DNA of 29,601 bases, taken from NCBI GenBank assembly GCA_002715545.1, contig PAZI01000010.1, positions 19,871 to 49,471 on the forward strand, read 5' to 3'. This DNA comes from Methanobacteriota archaeon. GTDB lineage: Archaea; Thermoplasmatota; Poseidoniia; Poseidoniales; SP79. Shown here piece by piece: positions 7,245 through 16,095 of this stretch (position 1 is its first letter; each line of letters begins with the position of its first letter). The position numbers and the translations under genes are program-made. The notes under the pieces were generated by a model. The model searched no databases, had not been told where the DNA came from, and saw only the letters and a program-made list of their open reading frames with translations.

Positions 7245-8281
7245 GTGATCAGATTCCGGTCAAATCCTCTGATATGCCATGAATCTAAACCACCTTCAAG
7301 GATGAATACTCTCTCTGCGTCAAACCCCCTGGCAATCCATTGTGCGGCGACTCTCATCGAACGCAGGCCCAATGGGCAGACAAGGAGGATCTCATCGGCA
7401 CTCTGCTTCATGTTGTCTAAATCGACTGAATCTTGCATCACATCAATCAAACGTGGTGACCATCCATTGAGAATCCGGTCATGCAGGGTGTCTGGTGAGA
7501 AGGTACGTGTTTTTAGATCCACAGAACTATGCTTGTCGGAGATGTGGCTTCGTCGCCCTTGAATCTCAAGGCGGCGGATGACCATGGCGTCAAGTTCTAC
7601 GACCAAGATTGCATTGGCGCTGGCTACGGTGAGCCCTAGCAAAAATCGCAAGACCTCACTCGCTTGGAGTGCTCCCACAGTCAGAACAGATGCACCTAGG
7701 ACTCCCACTTCGGAACACGATGCAGGTTCTGCACTTCCCGGTGCAATGAGGTCAGATAACCTCGCTCCTCCCTTGAGGTTGAGGAGAGCCACTTGTGCAG
7801 TCCAACGATCTATTGCAGCGAAGCACCAAGGGAGCGAAAGTTGTTGGGCGGCAGCATCTATAGCCCATCGAGCAGCTAGTGTGTCCGTTCCATCAATCAC
7901 GATATCAACACCATCGAGCAGGTCAACAGCATTAGCAGCGTCTAGGCGTTCAGCACGAACCTCGATTGTGAGCGTCTCATCTCTCGCTCTGGCCCAAGCT
8001 GCTGCAACCTCTGCTTTTGGCAGGTCTAGATCTGCCTCAGTGAACAACATTTGACGATGAAGGTTGCTCATTGCGACAACATCGTCGTCAATCAATCTGA
8101 TATGACCTATGCCGGCACCAACCAATGCTGGTAACGAACCTGCAGCTAGGCCTCCACAACCTACCATTGCAACGCGTGCCTGAGCGAACCTTCGTTGTCC
8201 ATCGATACCTACATCGGACATACGCATCTGTCGTTCATGTCGACCGTCGTTCAAATGAACATCTCCTGTACGTCTCCCCAT
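7223..8281 (-). CDS. ThiF/MoeB-type E1-like adenylyltransferase fused to a rhodanese domain
   Basis: E1-like enzymes adenylate the C-terminal glycine of ubiquitin-like sulfur carriers (ThiS, MoaD, SAMP). The 352-residue product opens with 'GRHERQMRMSDVGIDGQRRF', the ThiF/MoeB N-terminal signature, which also fixes the start at 8281. The nucleotide-binding loop is GCGG (41-44), followed by 'LIDDDVVAMSNLHRQMLF', K89 in 'LDLPKAEV' and 'DIVIDGTDTLAAR'. C189 lies in 'PASCSEVGVLGA', the catalytic-Cys/crossover region. The two structural CxxC zinc pairs of MoeB are not seen. Residues about 255-345 form a rhodanese-like domain with C302 in 'LLVCPLGLRSMR' as candidate persulfide site. This is the MOCS3/Uba4 architecture for tRNA thiolation or cofactor sulfur transfer. 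It overlaps the lipoprotein gene by 31 bases and ends with tandem TAA TAA. Confidence 0.88.
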   Translation of the reverse strand: MGRRTGDVHLNDGRHERQMRMSDVGIDGQRRFAQARVAMVGCGGLAAGSLPALVGAGIGHIRLIDDDVVAMSNLHRQMLFTEADLDLPKAEVAAAWARARDETLTIEVRAERLDAANAVDLLDGVDIVIDGTDTLAARWAIDAAAQQLSLPWCFAAIDRWTAQVALLNLKGGARLSDLIAPGSAEPASCSEVGVLGASVLTVGALQASEVLRFLLGLTVASANAILVVELDAMVIRRLEIQGRRSHISDKHSSVDLKTRTFSPDTLHDRILNGWSPRLIDVMQDSVDLDNMKQSADEILLVCPLGLRSMRVAAQWIARGFDAERVFILEGGLDSWHIRGFDRNLITQTESPA

Positions 8282-9990
8282 ACTTCTAGGCGGACATTGA
8301 CTCCGACTGAATCTGGCCAGAAGATGATTGAGAGGGGTAAGGTCTCGTTAGCCATCCAACATCGCTGACCAATGGCCCCATCGAATGTCATGAATGATGG
8401 TTTCTCATCTCCTATGTGTGTGTGCAGGTCTCCCGTTCCGTTCTTTGGAGATGTCCATCGCCAACACAATTCCGTCCCCTCCTCGATGAATAGATCAATC
8501 TCTGCTCCCACCATTTTATTTCCTTGACCTACACGATCGAATGTCTTGTTATCACTACGATTCACATCAGGCTCTCCCCATCCTGATGTTCCAGTCCACG
8601 TATCGATGACAAGGAGGCGAATACGACTTGGAGTAGTGATTGGACCTGTCAGGAACAATGTTCCGTTCCACCCCCCATCAATTCGATGATCTGCATCATA
8701 CACGGCAGTCCATCCTTTGTTCATTCCTTGACCGTTGTTCTCCAGATTGATTCTTGCTAGAACTTCAACGGACCAGTCCGTCATATAGTGTGGTCTGTGG
8801 ACCTCGACCATGACACGTTGTAGTGTGACATTTGAGATGATGTTGAGAGGTAGACTCCAGTTAGTTCCATTTCCAATAGAGAGATTACCGCGCTGCGAAT
8901 TGAAGGATGCGCGGATTGAATCAGTAGGAATAGAAATGTCGTGGTATCCACCTAAAGAGAGTGTGAGCCTCGCAGTTTGAGTACCATTCGCCCGCCAAAG
9001 CACGATTCCGTCGACTTTCTCATCAGCATGATGAACGATATCTAGGATCACTCCCGACCCTTCAGTCCTGTATCTGTTTCTGTCAGATGTTGGAATCAAT
9101 GTGAGCACAGCCCCTTCGTTCTGTAACCCTTGAACCATGGCTGAGACTGTAACTATGAGCGCAATATCACTCCTATTCTTCCCACAACCCCATGGATGTC
9201 GGAGTTCGGTATTTGCCAGAGATAGATTCCCGCATGAGGGATTGATGTTTTCCACGTAGGTCTGTTCTAGATCGAGTGAAGCTGGATGCAGAGTCAGATT
9301 CCTGAGTGCATCGCCATCATCGATTCGAGTGACCTTGGTCGACCTCTCATCTCCGACAGCGATGCGTTCAAATGCACCTACATCGGAAACATCCCAGGAC
9401 CAATTCACTCTTACTGGATTAGAGGTCCAAGAAACCTCAAATGATATTGAATCGGCTTGAAAGGTAGCAGAACCAGAAGAGGTTGGAGGTGTGAAAGTAC
9501 CTTCATTGAGTCCATCGATCCAGTCGATGAAGATCAGCACTTCATCGAGTCGATCGAGTCCATCGATCTGAGTCACATCCTCATTCGAATGAACTATGCA
9601 TCGCACCATTTGTGCTTCAAGCTCCCCCGTCCTGCTGCATTCCACCTGTACAATGATCTCGGTCGCTTCGATGAGATCATCCACTACGACGCTGAATTTC
9701 CCATCCCCCTGAATACTCTAATCAATATCAAGACCGGCCCCTGATGATGACAGAGTGACCACGCATGTTTCATCTACAATAGGGGTGACGGTGCCAGAAA
9801 TCACGATAGAGCGTCCAGGCTCGAGAACCAATTCGGTGTCATCGAGAATCAAGCTTGGAGCAACATTTACTGTCACATTCTCGTAATCGTCACCCTCTTC
9901 GAGGCAACCTGAAAATAATGCAATGGTGACGAGTGCGACAAGCACTGCTGACGCTCGGAGTTGTTCACATATTTCGACGATAGCAACCAC
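8251..9990 (-). CDS. Large secreted lipoprotein, frame interrupted by one in-frame TAG
   Basis: The N-terminus has one arginine, a hydrophobic run and a lipobox, 'LVTIALFSGCLEEGDD', so the protein is probably lipid-anchored outside the membrane. Residues 36-90 look like a beta-sandwich: 'LVLEPGRSIVISGTVTPIVD ...'. A TAG at 9718-9720 (codon 91) interrupts it. In the same frame come 'SIQGDGKFSVVVDDLIEATE' and a further 480 residues rich in Ser, Thr, Asn and Trp, with 'GNGT'/'NRSD'-type sequons, ending in TGA. The 'G-G-F-S-V-V-V' strand after the TAG completes the sandwich, so the two parts are one gene. The function is unknown. The start (GTG 9990, overlapping icmF by 26 bases) is the only one giving a full signal peptide; a GTG at 9945 would give a minimal one. 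Confidence 0.75.
9718..9720 (-). other. In-frame TAG inside the lipoprotein gene
   Basis: The codon follows GLDID and precedes SIQGDGKF. The frame before it (from 9990) and after it (to 8251) is the same, 102 codons separating the GTG at 9990 from the next usable GTG at 9684. No indel is needed to rejoin the halves. Confidence 0.88.
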
Positions 9991-12900
9991 CGACCTCGAA
10001 CAATGCTGATGTAATCTGTCCCAGTGATGCGACTCTGACTGTTTGCATCAGTTCGGCGAAGATATTTCCTCCACTACGGGCGACTTCCTTGAGTGATTCA
10101 AGAGCAGGTGTTGTTCGATTGAGTTCACCGAAATGGCGATGCTGTACCGTAAGCCGGTCGAGGCACAATTTCTTCTCCTCCGGCGTCGCCCTTGCGAGTT
10201 CCATGTCGAATTGCTCTTCGTCCTGTTCTGATGATGCATCGAGGAATGTATTCACACCGATGATTGCGTGTTTACCTGAGTGTTTGAGTTGCTCATAGTG
10301 CATAGATTCATCTTGGATTTTGGCACGCTGGTACATTGTCTCCATTGCACCGAGAACCCCTCCTCTCCTAGATAATGCTTCAAATTCCTCTAACACTGCC
10401 TGCTCGACCAGTTCAGTGAGTTCGTCGACGATGAATGATCCTTGCAGAGGGTTCTCGGTCGACGTCCAACCAGATTCCTTGTCAACGATGAGCTGTATGG
10501 CAAGAGCGCGTCGAACACTTTCCCTTGTTGGAGTTGTGATTGCTTCATCGTAGGCATTTGTGTGCAGTGAGTTGGCATGGTCCTGTATCGCGAGCAATGC
10601 TTGCAAAGTTGTCCGAATATCGTTGAAGTCAATCTCTTGTGCGTGCAGTGAGCGTCCCGAAGTCTGGATATGGTACTTCAACTTCTGACTGCGCTCATCG
10701 GCTCCATACATATTGCGCATAGTGACGGCCCAGATGCGTCGGGCGACACGCCCTATGACTGTATATTCGGGGTCAAGACCATTGCTGAAGAAGAATGAAA
10801 GATTCGGAGCAAAATCATCGATATTCATTCCTCGACTGAGATAATATTCGACGTATGTGAACCCATTTGCAAGCGTCAGAGCGAGTTGCGTGATGGGATT
10901 CGCTCCCGCTTCAGCTATGTGATAGCCGGATATGCTCACAGAATAGTGATTCCGCACACCATTGTCGATGTAGTATTGCTGAACGTCACCCATGAGTTTC
11001 AACGCAAAATCCGTCGAGAAGATACACGTGTTCTGTGCTTGATCCTCCTTGAGGATGTCAGCCTGCACTGTTCCGCGTACCTGCTGTAATGTGAATGCCT
11101 CGATGGCTTTGTATTCTTCCTCACTCAATAGTTCACGCACATCTATGCCTACAGTGCCAAGGCCCAATCCTCCATGGTTCTGTGGTAATTCACCGTTGTA
11201 TGGTTCCGAAGTGCGCATCGCATCGATTGCTCTTTGATCCCAACGTCCATCTTCCTTGAGACGCTTCTCGACTTGTTGGTCAATCGCCGCGTTCAAGAAG
11301 AATGCAAGAATAATTGGTGCTGGCCCATTTATTGTCATACTCACACTCGTGTTGGTGTCACATAAATCAAAACCTGAGTACAACCGCTTTGCATCATCTA
11401 GTGTAGCGATACTGACACCTGAATTCCCTACTTTTCCATAGATATCAGGCCTCAGGTCAGGGTCACGTCCATACAGAGTAACCGAATCAAAAGCAGTCGA
11501 GAGGCGGGCGTAATCCTGGTTCTCCGAAAGGTAGTGGAACCTCTGATTCGTGCGCTCGGGCGGGCCCTCGCCCGCGAACATCCGAGTTGGTGATTCATCA
11601 GATCGCTTGAAGGGATAGACCCCGGCGGTGAAGGGAAAGTGCCCGGGAAGGTTTTCGCTGCGCAACCAAGTGTGTAGCATTCCATCCTCATCAAAGTGAG
11701 GTAGTCCAATGCGAGGGATAGATGACCCTGCGAGGCTTGTCGTTGTTGTTTCTACCGAAATCGCTCGCCCACGTACAGTGTAAGTGAAATTCCCTGAACG
11801 GTATTCTTCAGCAATGGCTCGATATTGATTCATATTATCGAGAATCCCATCTCTAAGTCCGTTCTCAATATTCTTGGCCCGATGCTCTAGGTCCGAGGCT
11901 AGACTCGCCTCGCCTTCATCCTTGGCGTGTTCAGAAGCTCTGTACAGAGCTTGACGTGTACGGAGTTGTTCTGCCTCATTCTTTGTTGTCTCATGGTGAT
12001 CACGTACCGTCGCTGCTATTTCGGCGAGATAGTGAACGCGGTTTGGGTGAATGATACCGATATGCTCTGCTGCACCCGCGTGAGGTGGCCTGGCTTTCCA
12101 TGTCGGTGTTCCAACATGTTCGTCTATGAGTTGAGCAAGACGCATCCAACAGTCGTCAACCCCTGCGTTGGCGAACTGACTAGCGATGGTAGCAACGACG
12201 GGAAGTTCATGATCCTCACCATGGAAGTCATTCCGATTTCTACGAACTTGTTTGCGAATCGCCTTCAGTGCATCTTCGGAACCGATCTTCTCAGCCTTGT
12301 TGAGGACGATCAGATTCGCTGAATCGAGCATCTCAATTTTCTCTAACTGGGTTTGAGCACCGAACTCAGCAGTCATGACATACATCGAAACATCTGCAAC
12401 TCGCGTGATGGCATCGCTCCCTTGTCCAATGCCACTGGTTTCACAGAAAATCAAGTCAAAGCCAGCAGATTGCGCCACCTCTATGGCACGATCAAGGTTT
12501 GTGCTGACCTCCATTCCGCTTCCACGGCTAGCGATTGAGCGCATGAATAGATTCGAGTTGGAAAGACTGTTCATACGAATCCGGTCTCCAAGCAGTGCGC
12601 CTCCTGTCCGCTTCTTTGTCGGATCGATGCAGAGTAGACAAATTCGCGTCTCGGGCTGATCGCGAATGATGCGCAGCATCAATTCATCCAGTAGACTCGA
12701 TTTTCCAGCACCTCCGGTTCCCGTAACTCCAATGATTGGAGCAGAATAGCCTTCATCAGAGGGCTGAATTCCTTCAAGTGCAGTTCGGAAGCTTTCCTCA
12801 TCTGCACATTCCGCGAGTGTGAGCAGACGTGCAACTGCAACGGTATCCTGCGGTGTCAATCGTTTTGGCATACCAGCATCTCTGGCAACATCAAGAATAT

Positions 12901-13402
12901 CGACATCACTGGCATGTTCCATGAGATGATGGATCATTCCCATCAGGCCCATGCGCTGTCCATCGTCTGGCGAGTAGATCTTCGTGATGCCATTATCCTG
13001 TAGATGTGAGATTTCAGGAGGTGTAATCGTCCCTCCACCTCCGCCGAAGATGCGCACATGTTGACACCCCATGTCGTTGAGAAGTGTACGAATGTAGGAG
13101 AAATATTCGATGTGGCCACCCTGGTAGGAGGTTAGAGCAATTGCGTGTGCGTCTTCCTGAACTGCTGCATCTACCACATCTTGAGCCGATCGATCATGGC
13201 CGAGGTGGATGACCTCGGCTCCTGCTTCTTGGATCAAGCGACGCATCACATTGATTGCTGCATCGTGGCCATCAAAAAGCGAAGCAGCCGTGATGATACG
13301 GACTGGGCCCGCAGTTGAGGTGAAGACTGGCTGAGCTGCCTGCCCCGCCGAGTACGGCTGCTCGCTGCCAGCGCTCATGGTTGGACGTGGAGCCAGTTGC
13401 AC
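9965..13402 (-). CDS. icmF: Fused acyl-CoA mutase with its own G-protein chaperone (IcmF-type)
   Basis: The 1145-residue product has the IcmF domain order. The B12-binding domain (about 33-165) has 'SLFDGHDAAINVM' with axial-ligand H46 and 'RIFGGGGGT'. The MeaB-like GTPase (about 220-435) has P-loop 'GVTGTGGAGKSS', 'CETSGIGQ' and NKAE (368-371, where canonical G proteins have NKxD). The radical mutase domain (about 560-1145) has 'FTAGVYPFKR', 'IYGKVGNSGVSI', 'SVSMTINGPAP' and 'DILKEDQAQNT', ending in the family C-terminus 'EVGGCYRRNM'. Q790 sits where methylmalonyl-CoA mutase has the carboxylate-binding Arg, so an uncharged substrate such as isobutyryl-CoA/n-butyryl-CoA is favoured over methylmalonyl-CoA (inference). 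GTG 13402 follows AAGGGG; an ATG at 13378 is an alternative. It lies 24 bases after the acyl-CoA ligase. Confidence 0.95.
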   Translation of the reverse strand: MQLAPRPTMSAGSEQPYSAGQAAQPVFTSTAGPVRIITAASLFDGHDAAINVMRRLIQEAGAEVIHLGHDRSAQDVVDAAVQEDAHAIALTSYQGGHIEYFSYIRTLLNDMGCQHVRIFGGGGGTITPPEISHLQDNGITKIYSPDDGQRMGLMGMIHHLMEHASDVDILDVARDAGMPKRLTPQDTVAVARLLTLAECADEESFRTALEGIQPSDEGYSAPIIGVTGTGGAGKSSLLDELMLRIIRDQPETRICLLCIDPTKKRTGGALLGDRIRMNSLSNSNLFMRSIASRGSGMEVSTNLDRAIEVAQSAGFDLIFCETSGIGQGSDAITRVADVSMYVMTAEFGAQTQLEKIEMLDSANLIVLNKAEKIGSEDALKAIRKQVRRNRNDFHGEDHELPVVATIASQFANAGVDDCWMRLAQLIDEHVGTPTWKARPPHAGAAEHIGIIHPNRVHYLAEIAATVRDHHETTKNEAEQLRTRQALYRASEHAKDEGEASLASDLEHRAKNIENGLRDGILDNMNQYRAIAEEYRSGNFTYTVRGRAISVETTTTSLAGSSIPRIGLPHFDEDGMLHTWLRSENLPGHFPFTAGVYPFKRSDESPTRMFAGEGPPERTNQRFHYLSENQDYARLSTAFDSVTLYGRDPDLRPDIYGKVGNSGVSIATLDDAKRLYSGFDLCDTNTSVSMTINGPAPIILAFFLNAAIDQQVEKRLKEDGRWDQRAIDAMRTSEPYNGELPQNHGGLGLGTVGIDVRELLSEEEYKAIEAFTLQQVRGTVQADILKEDQAQNTCIFSTDFALKLMGDVQQYYIDNGVRNHYSVSISGYHIAEAGANPITQLALTLANGFTYVEYYLSRGMNIDDFAPNLSFFFSNGLDPEYTVIGRVARRIWAVTMRNMYGADERSQKLKYHIQTSGRSLHAQEIDFNDIRTTLQALLAIQDHANSLHTNAYDEAITTPTRESVRRALAIQLIVDKESGWTSTENPLQGSFIVDELTELVEQAVLEEFEALSRRGGVLGAMETMYQRAKIQDESMHYEQLKHSGKHAIIGVNTFLDASSEQDEEQFDMELARATPEEKKLCLDRLTVQHRHFGELNRTTPALESLKEVARSGGNIFAELMQTVRVASLGQITSALFEVGGCYRRNM

Positions 13403-13426
13403 ATGACCCCTTCGTAGGGTGTTTCC

Positions 13427-15328
13427 TCAAATCGCTTCGATGGTCCCTTCATGTCGATCGAGTACCTGCTTGCGCCGCACCGACAGTTTCGGTGTCAGCA
13501 AACGGTTCTCCGTTGTCCATTCATCGTGGTCGATGATAATGGAACCACTGACCTCAAATCCTTTCCAGTCGTTCATGATTGAACTCTTCAGGTCTTCAAG
13601 CACCCAGGAACGCACAGCCTTGTCATTAGCGAGCTCTTTGTTGGTCTTAGGTATCGTTACTTTTGCTTGTTCGAGCTTCGTTCGCAGAATCTGGAAATCA
13701 GGAACGATAACAGTGAAAGTCTTCGTTTTACCACTGCCATCGACAAGACACTGTTCTACATAAGGACTCAATTTCAGTGACTCTTCGAGCGGTGCAGGGG
13801 CGACATACTTGCCGTTCTGTAGTTTGAATTGCTCTTTGACTCGCCCAGTGATGAAGAGGAACCCATCGTCGATGCGTCCGAGGTCTCCTGTTCGGAAATG
13901 TCCTTCATCTGTCATGACTGCATCTGTCTCTTCGTCCTTATTCCAATAACCTTGCATCACGTTAGGACCATCGATGACAACCTCGCCATCCTCGGTATCG
14001 GGGTCTTCCCATGCATCTTGATCGATGATGACGCGGACTCCTGGAACGACGCGGCCGACGCTACCTATTCGACAATGGTTTCCTTCCTCCCACCCATTCA
14101 ATGAAACGAGTGGCGAGGTTTCAGTCAGGCCGAATCCTTCGAAGATGGAAAAGCCGACACATTGGATGAACGTTGCCACTTCTGGCGAGAGTGCAGCACC
14201 ACCACTCACGCAGAATCGCATCTCGCCACCGAATTTCCCTCGAATCTTCTTCAGAACGATTTTATCGAGTAACTTGTCCATGAATCCTCTTGGTGGGACC
14301 GCCACGAGTTCGACACCTGCTCGTTCGATTCGCCGCTTCGCAAGTTTCAGTGCACGGTGGCCTAGCACGCCTTTGACGCCAGTCATGCCAGCCATCACTT
14401 TGTCATAGACTCTGTTCCAAATACGAGGCACGGCGAACAAAGCATGTGGACGAATTTCGGCGCATTCATCGACAATCTTGGTTAGGTCAGAGATGATGTT
14501 GATGTGGACTCCCTGGTGAACCATGAAGTGCAGGTCACCCATTTGTCCGAAACTATGTGCCCAAGGAAGGAATGAAGCGGTTCGGTCACCTGCGTTAATA
14601 TCGAACCTACCCTGCATGGAGGTGATGTTGTGGAGGATATTCCAGTTTGACAGCATCACACCCTTCGGCTTACCAGTTGTCCCTGAAGTATAGATGAGCG
14701 TAGCGAGTCGCTCATAATCCAGAGGAGCAGGTTCGAATGGGTCGGTCTCCTGTGCCTTACGCCCCGATGAGAGGAAATCCACCCATGTGCCTACATTGAC
14801 GCCATCTGGGACATCAGCGCTCGGCTTATCGTCACCGAGAATCACTACTCCGCTTGAAGGCCATGATTCAGCATCATCGCCGAGATGTTCAGAGAGGCCT
14901 ACAAGAATCTCATCATCCGCAATGAAAAGGATACTAGGGGTCGAGTCCCCGATGATGTAAGCCCATTCACTTCCGTGCTGATGCGTGTACATCGAGGTGT
15001 AGGATGCTCCAAGGGCACTTGCTGCATAAGCAATAGTGGCCCATTCTACGCTATTATTGAGAATCATGGCGACACGATCGCCTTCTTTGACACCGCGTTC
15101 CTGCATTGAACGGGCAGCAGCCTGAACGCTGCCGAACATCTCGTTGTACGTTACATGTACGCGTGGCATTCCCTGACTAGGAATATAGCCGAACAGCAAC
15201 TGGTCCTGATATCGGCCAACTGCTTTTTCGAGCAGGTCATACAGTGTATGAGGGTCGTCATCAATGGGTTTGGTCCAGTCACGGTCAGTCTTGTGGGCTT
15301 GCATAGTTTGAGCCATGTGGGCCAACAC
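13427..15328 (-). CDS. AMP-dependent long-chain acyl-CoA synthetase (FadD-like)
   Basis: The 633-residue enzyme would activate a fatty or other carboxylic acid with ATP and CoA. The ANL-superfamily motifs are in order: P-loop-like 'YTSGTTGKPKGVMLS' (213-227), 'FLPWAHSFGQ', 'FEGFGLTETSP', 'GHFRTGDLGRIDDGFLFITG' and 'KEQFKLQNGKYVAPAPLE' (hinge and adenine contacts). The C-terminal catalytic-lysine region is 'NRLLTPKLSVRRK'. Length and motifs match long-chain ligases of eukaryotic/bacterial type rather than short acetyl-CoA synthetases. Start ATGs at 15328, 15316 or 15304 are all possible. The next gene in the run is icmF, 24 bases on, suggesting that products of this or similar ligases feed the mutase. 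It ends with TGA. Confidence 0.93.
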   Translation of the reverse strand: MLAHMAQTMQAHKTDRDWTKPIDDDPHTLYDLLEKAVGRYQDQLLFGYIPSQGMPRVHVTYNEMFGSVQAAARSMQERGVKEGDRVAMILNNSVEWATIAYAASALGASYTSMYTHQHGSEWAYIIGDSTPSILFIADDEILVGLSEHLGDDAESWPSSGVVILGDDKPSADVPDGVNVGTWVDFLSSGRKAQETDPFEPAPLDYERLATLIYTSGTTGKPKGVMLSNWNILHNITSMQGRFDINAGDRTASFLPWAHSFGQMGDLHFMVHQGVHINIISDLTKIVDECAEIRPHALFAVPRIWNRVYDKVMAGMTGVKGVLGHRALKLAKRRIERAGVELVAVPPRGFMDKLLDKIVLKKIRGKFGGEMRFCVSGGAALSPEVATFIQCVGFSIFEGFGLTETSPLVSLNGWEEGNHCRIGSVGRVVPGVRVIIDQDAWEDPDTEDGEVVIDGPNVMQGYWNKDEETDAVMTDEGHFRTGDLGRIDDGFLFITGRVKEQFKLQNGKYVAPAPLEESLKLSPYVEQCLVDGSGKTKTFTVIVPDFQILRTKLEQAKVTIPKTNKELANDKAVRSWVLEDLKSSIMNDWKGFEVSGSIIIDHDEWTTENRLLTPKLSVRRKQVLDRHEGTIEAI

Positions 15329-15339
15329 ACGCTCTTTGC

Positions 15340-16095
15340 TTATAACGACACACCTGCGTCTTTCAATGTGTTATTGAGCCGTTCTCTCCAGACCTTTCCA
15401 CCTTCTCGGTTCGCCTCTGGCACCTGTGGACTTGGGTGCAGGAGATAGTGAACGTCGACGTTCCACTTCAGCGCGGGGACCAGTTCTAAGGCTCTGCGCT
15501 CAGCGAAGCGTCCAACTCCAACGATTGATTGGGTCCCAAGAATCTCCATTGTACGAAGTAAATGTTCATCACAGGCTGAGAGCATTTCAGCCGCCGCATC
15601 TCCTTTAAGTCGATCAGGAGTGAGGTTGCGTCCTGATGCTTCTAGGAAGAGTAATGGACAATGATTCATTAGAAATACGCTGCGATGAATCTCTTCGGCA
15701 GCCCCTAGAACTTCTTCGAGCCCACGCCAGAGGCGGGTGCCTGAAATCTCTTGGCGCTTGAATTCTAGTCCCTCAATCGGTCGTTTGTGGTGAGTATCCG
15801 CTGGTTGTAGGATATCGAATCCACGCAGGCCGAGGAATTCGCGAACAATCGCAGTGGCTCCGAATGGTATACCTGTCTGCCCCATCCCAAACGGACCTGG
15901 ATTGAGACCCAGAAGCAATGTCTTGGAACCAAGGGCGGCAAATTTCCGGATGTAGGCTTGATGGACTTGATTTGCGTATTCCAAAGGAGCGTAGATGTGC
16001 GCAACTGCAGGCTCAGTTTCAAGTATTCTAGGAATAATTTCCCGACATCGTTTGACAAGCTCTGCAGATGCCATGATCAATTTATTCACTGTCAT
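15340..16095 (-). CDS. smug1: SMUG1-type single-strand-selective uracil-DNA glycosylase
   Basis: The enzyme removes uracil and oxidised pyrimidines (such as 5-hydroxymethyluracil) from DNA. The 251-residue product shows the SMUG1 motif 'LLGLNPGPFGMGQTGIPFG' (61-79, with N65 as water-positioning residue) and 'VFLMNHCPLLFLEASGRNLT' (140-159). It also has the DNA-intercalating/catalytic-loop motif 'LLHPSPQVPEAN' (218-229, H220). The length equals typical SMUG1. The start ATG overlaps the radical SAM stop (ATGA), so translation is probably coupled. The acyl-CoA ligase follows 11 bases on. SMUG1 is best known from animals and some bacteria, so its presence beside archaeal genes suggests transfer. 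It ends with TAA. Confidence 0.93.
   Translation of the reverse strand: MTVNKLIMASAELVKRCREIIPRILETEPAVAHIYAPLEYANQVHQAYIRKFAALGSKTLLLGLNPGPFGMGQTGIPFGATAIVREFLGLRGFDILQPADTHHKRPIEGLEFKRQEISGTRLWRGLEEVLGAAEEIHRSVFLMNHCPLLFLEASGRNLTPDRLKGDAAAEMLSACDEHLLRTMEILGTQSIVGVGRFAERRALELVPALKWNVDVHYLLHPSPQVPEANREGGKVWRERLNNTLKDAGVSL

Noticed and set aside
9508..9568. Direct repeat GAGTCCATCGATC (9508-9520 and 9556-9568) in a GATC-rich stretch
   Set aside because: It encodes repeated Asp/Leu/Ile-rich sequence of the lipoprotein; only two copies, so no array or mobile element is implied.
10089..12659. Several plus-strand open frames opposite icmF
   Set aside because: They are antisense shadows of a strongly conserved gene and have shadow-type Ser/Cys/Arg-rich composition.
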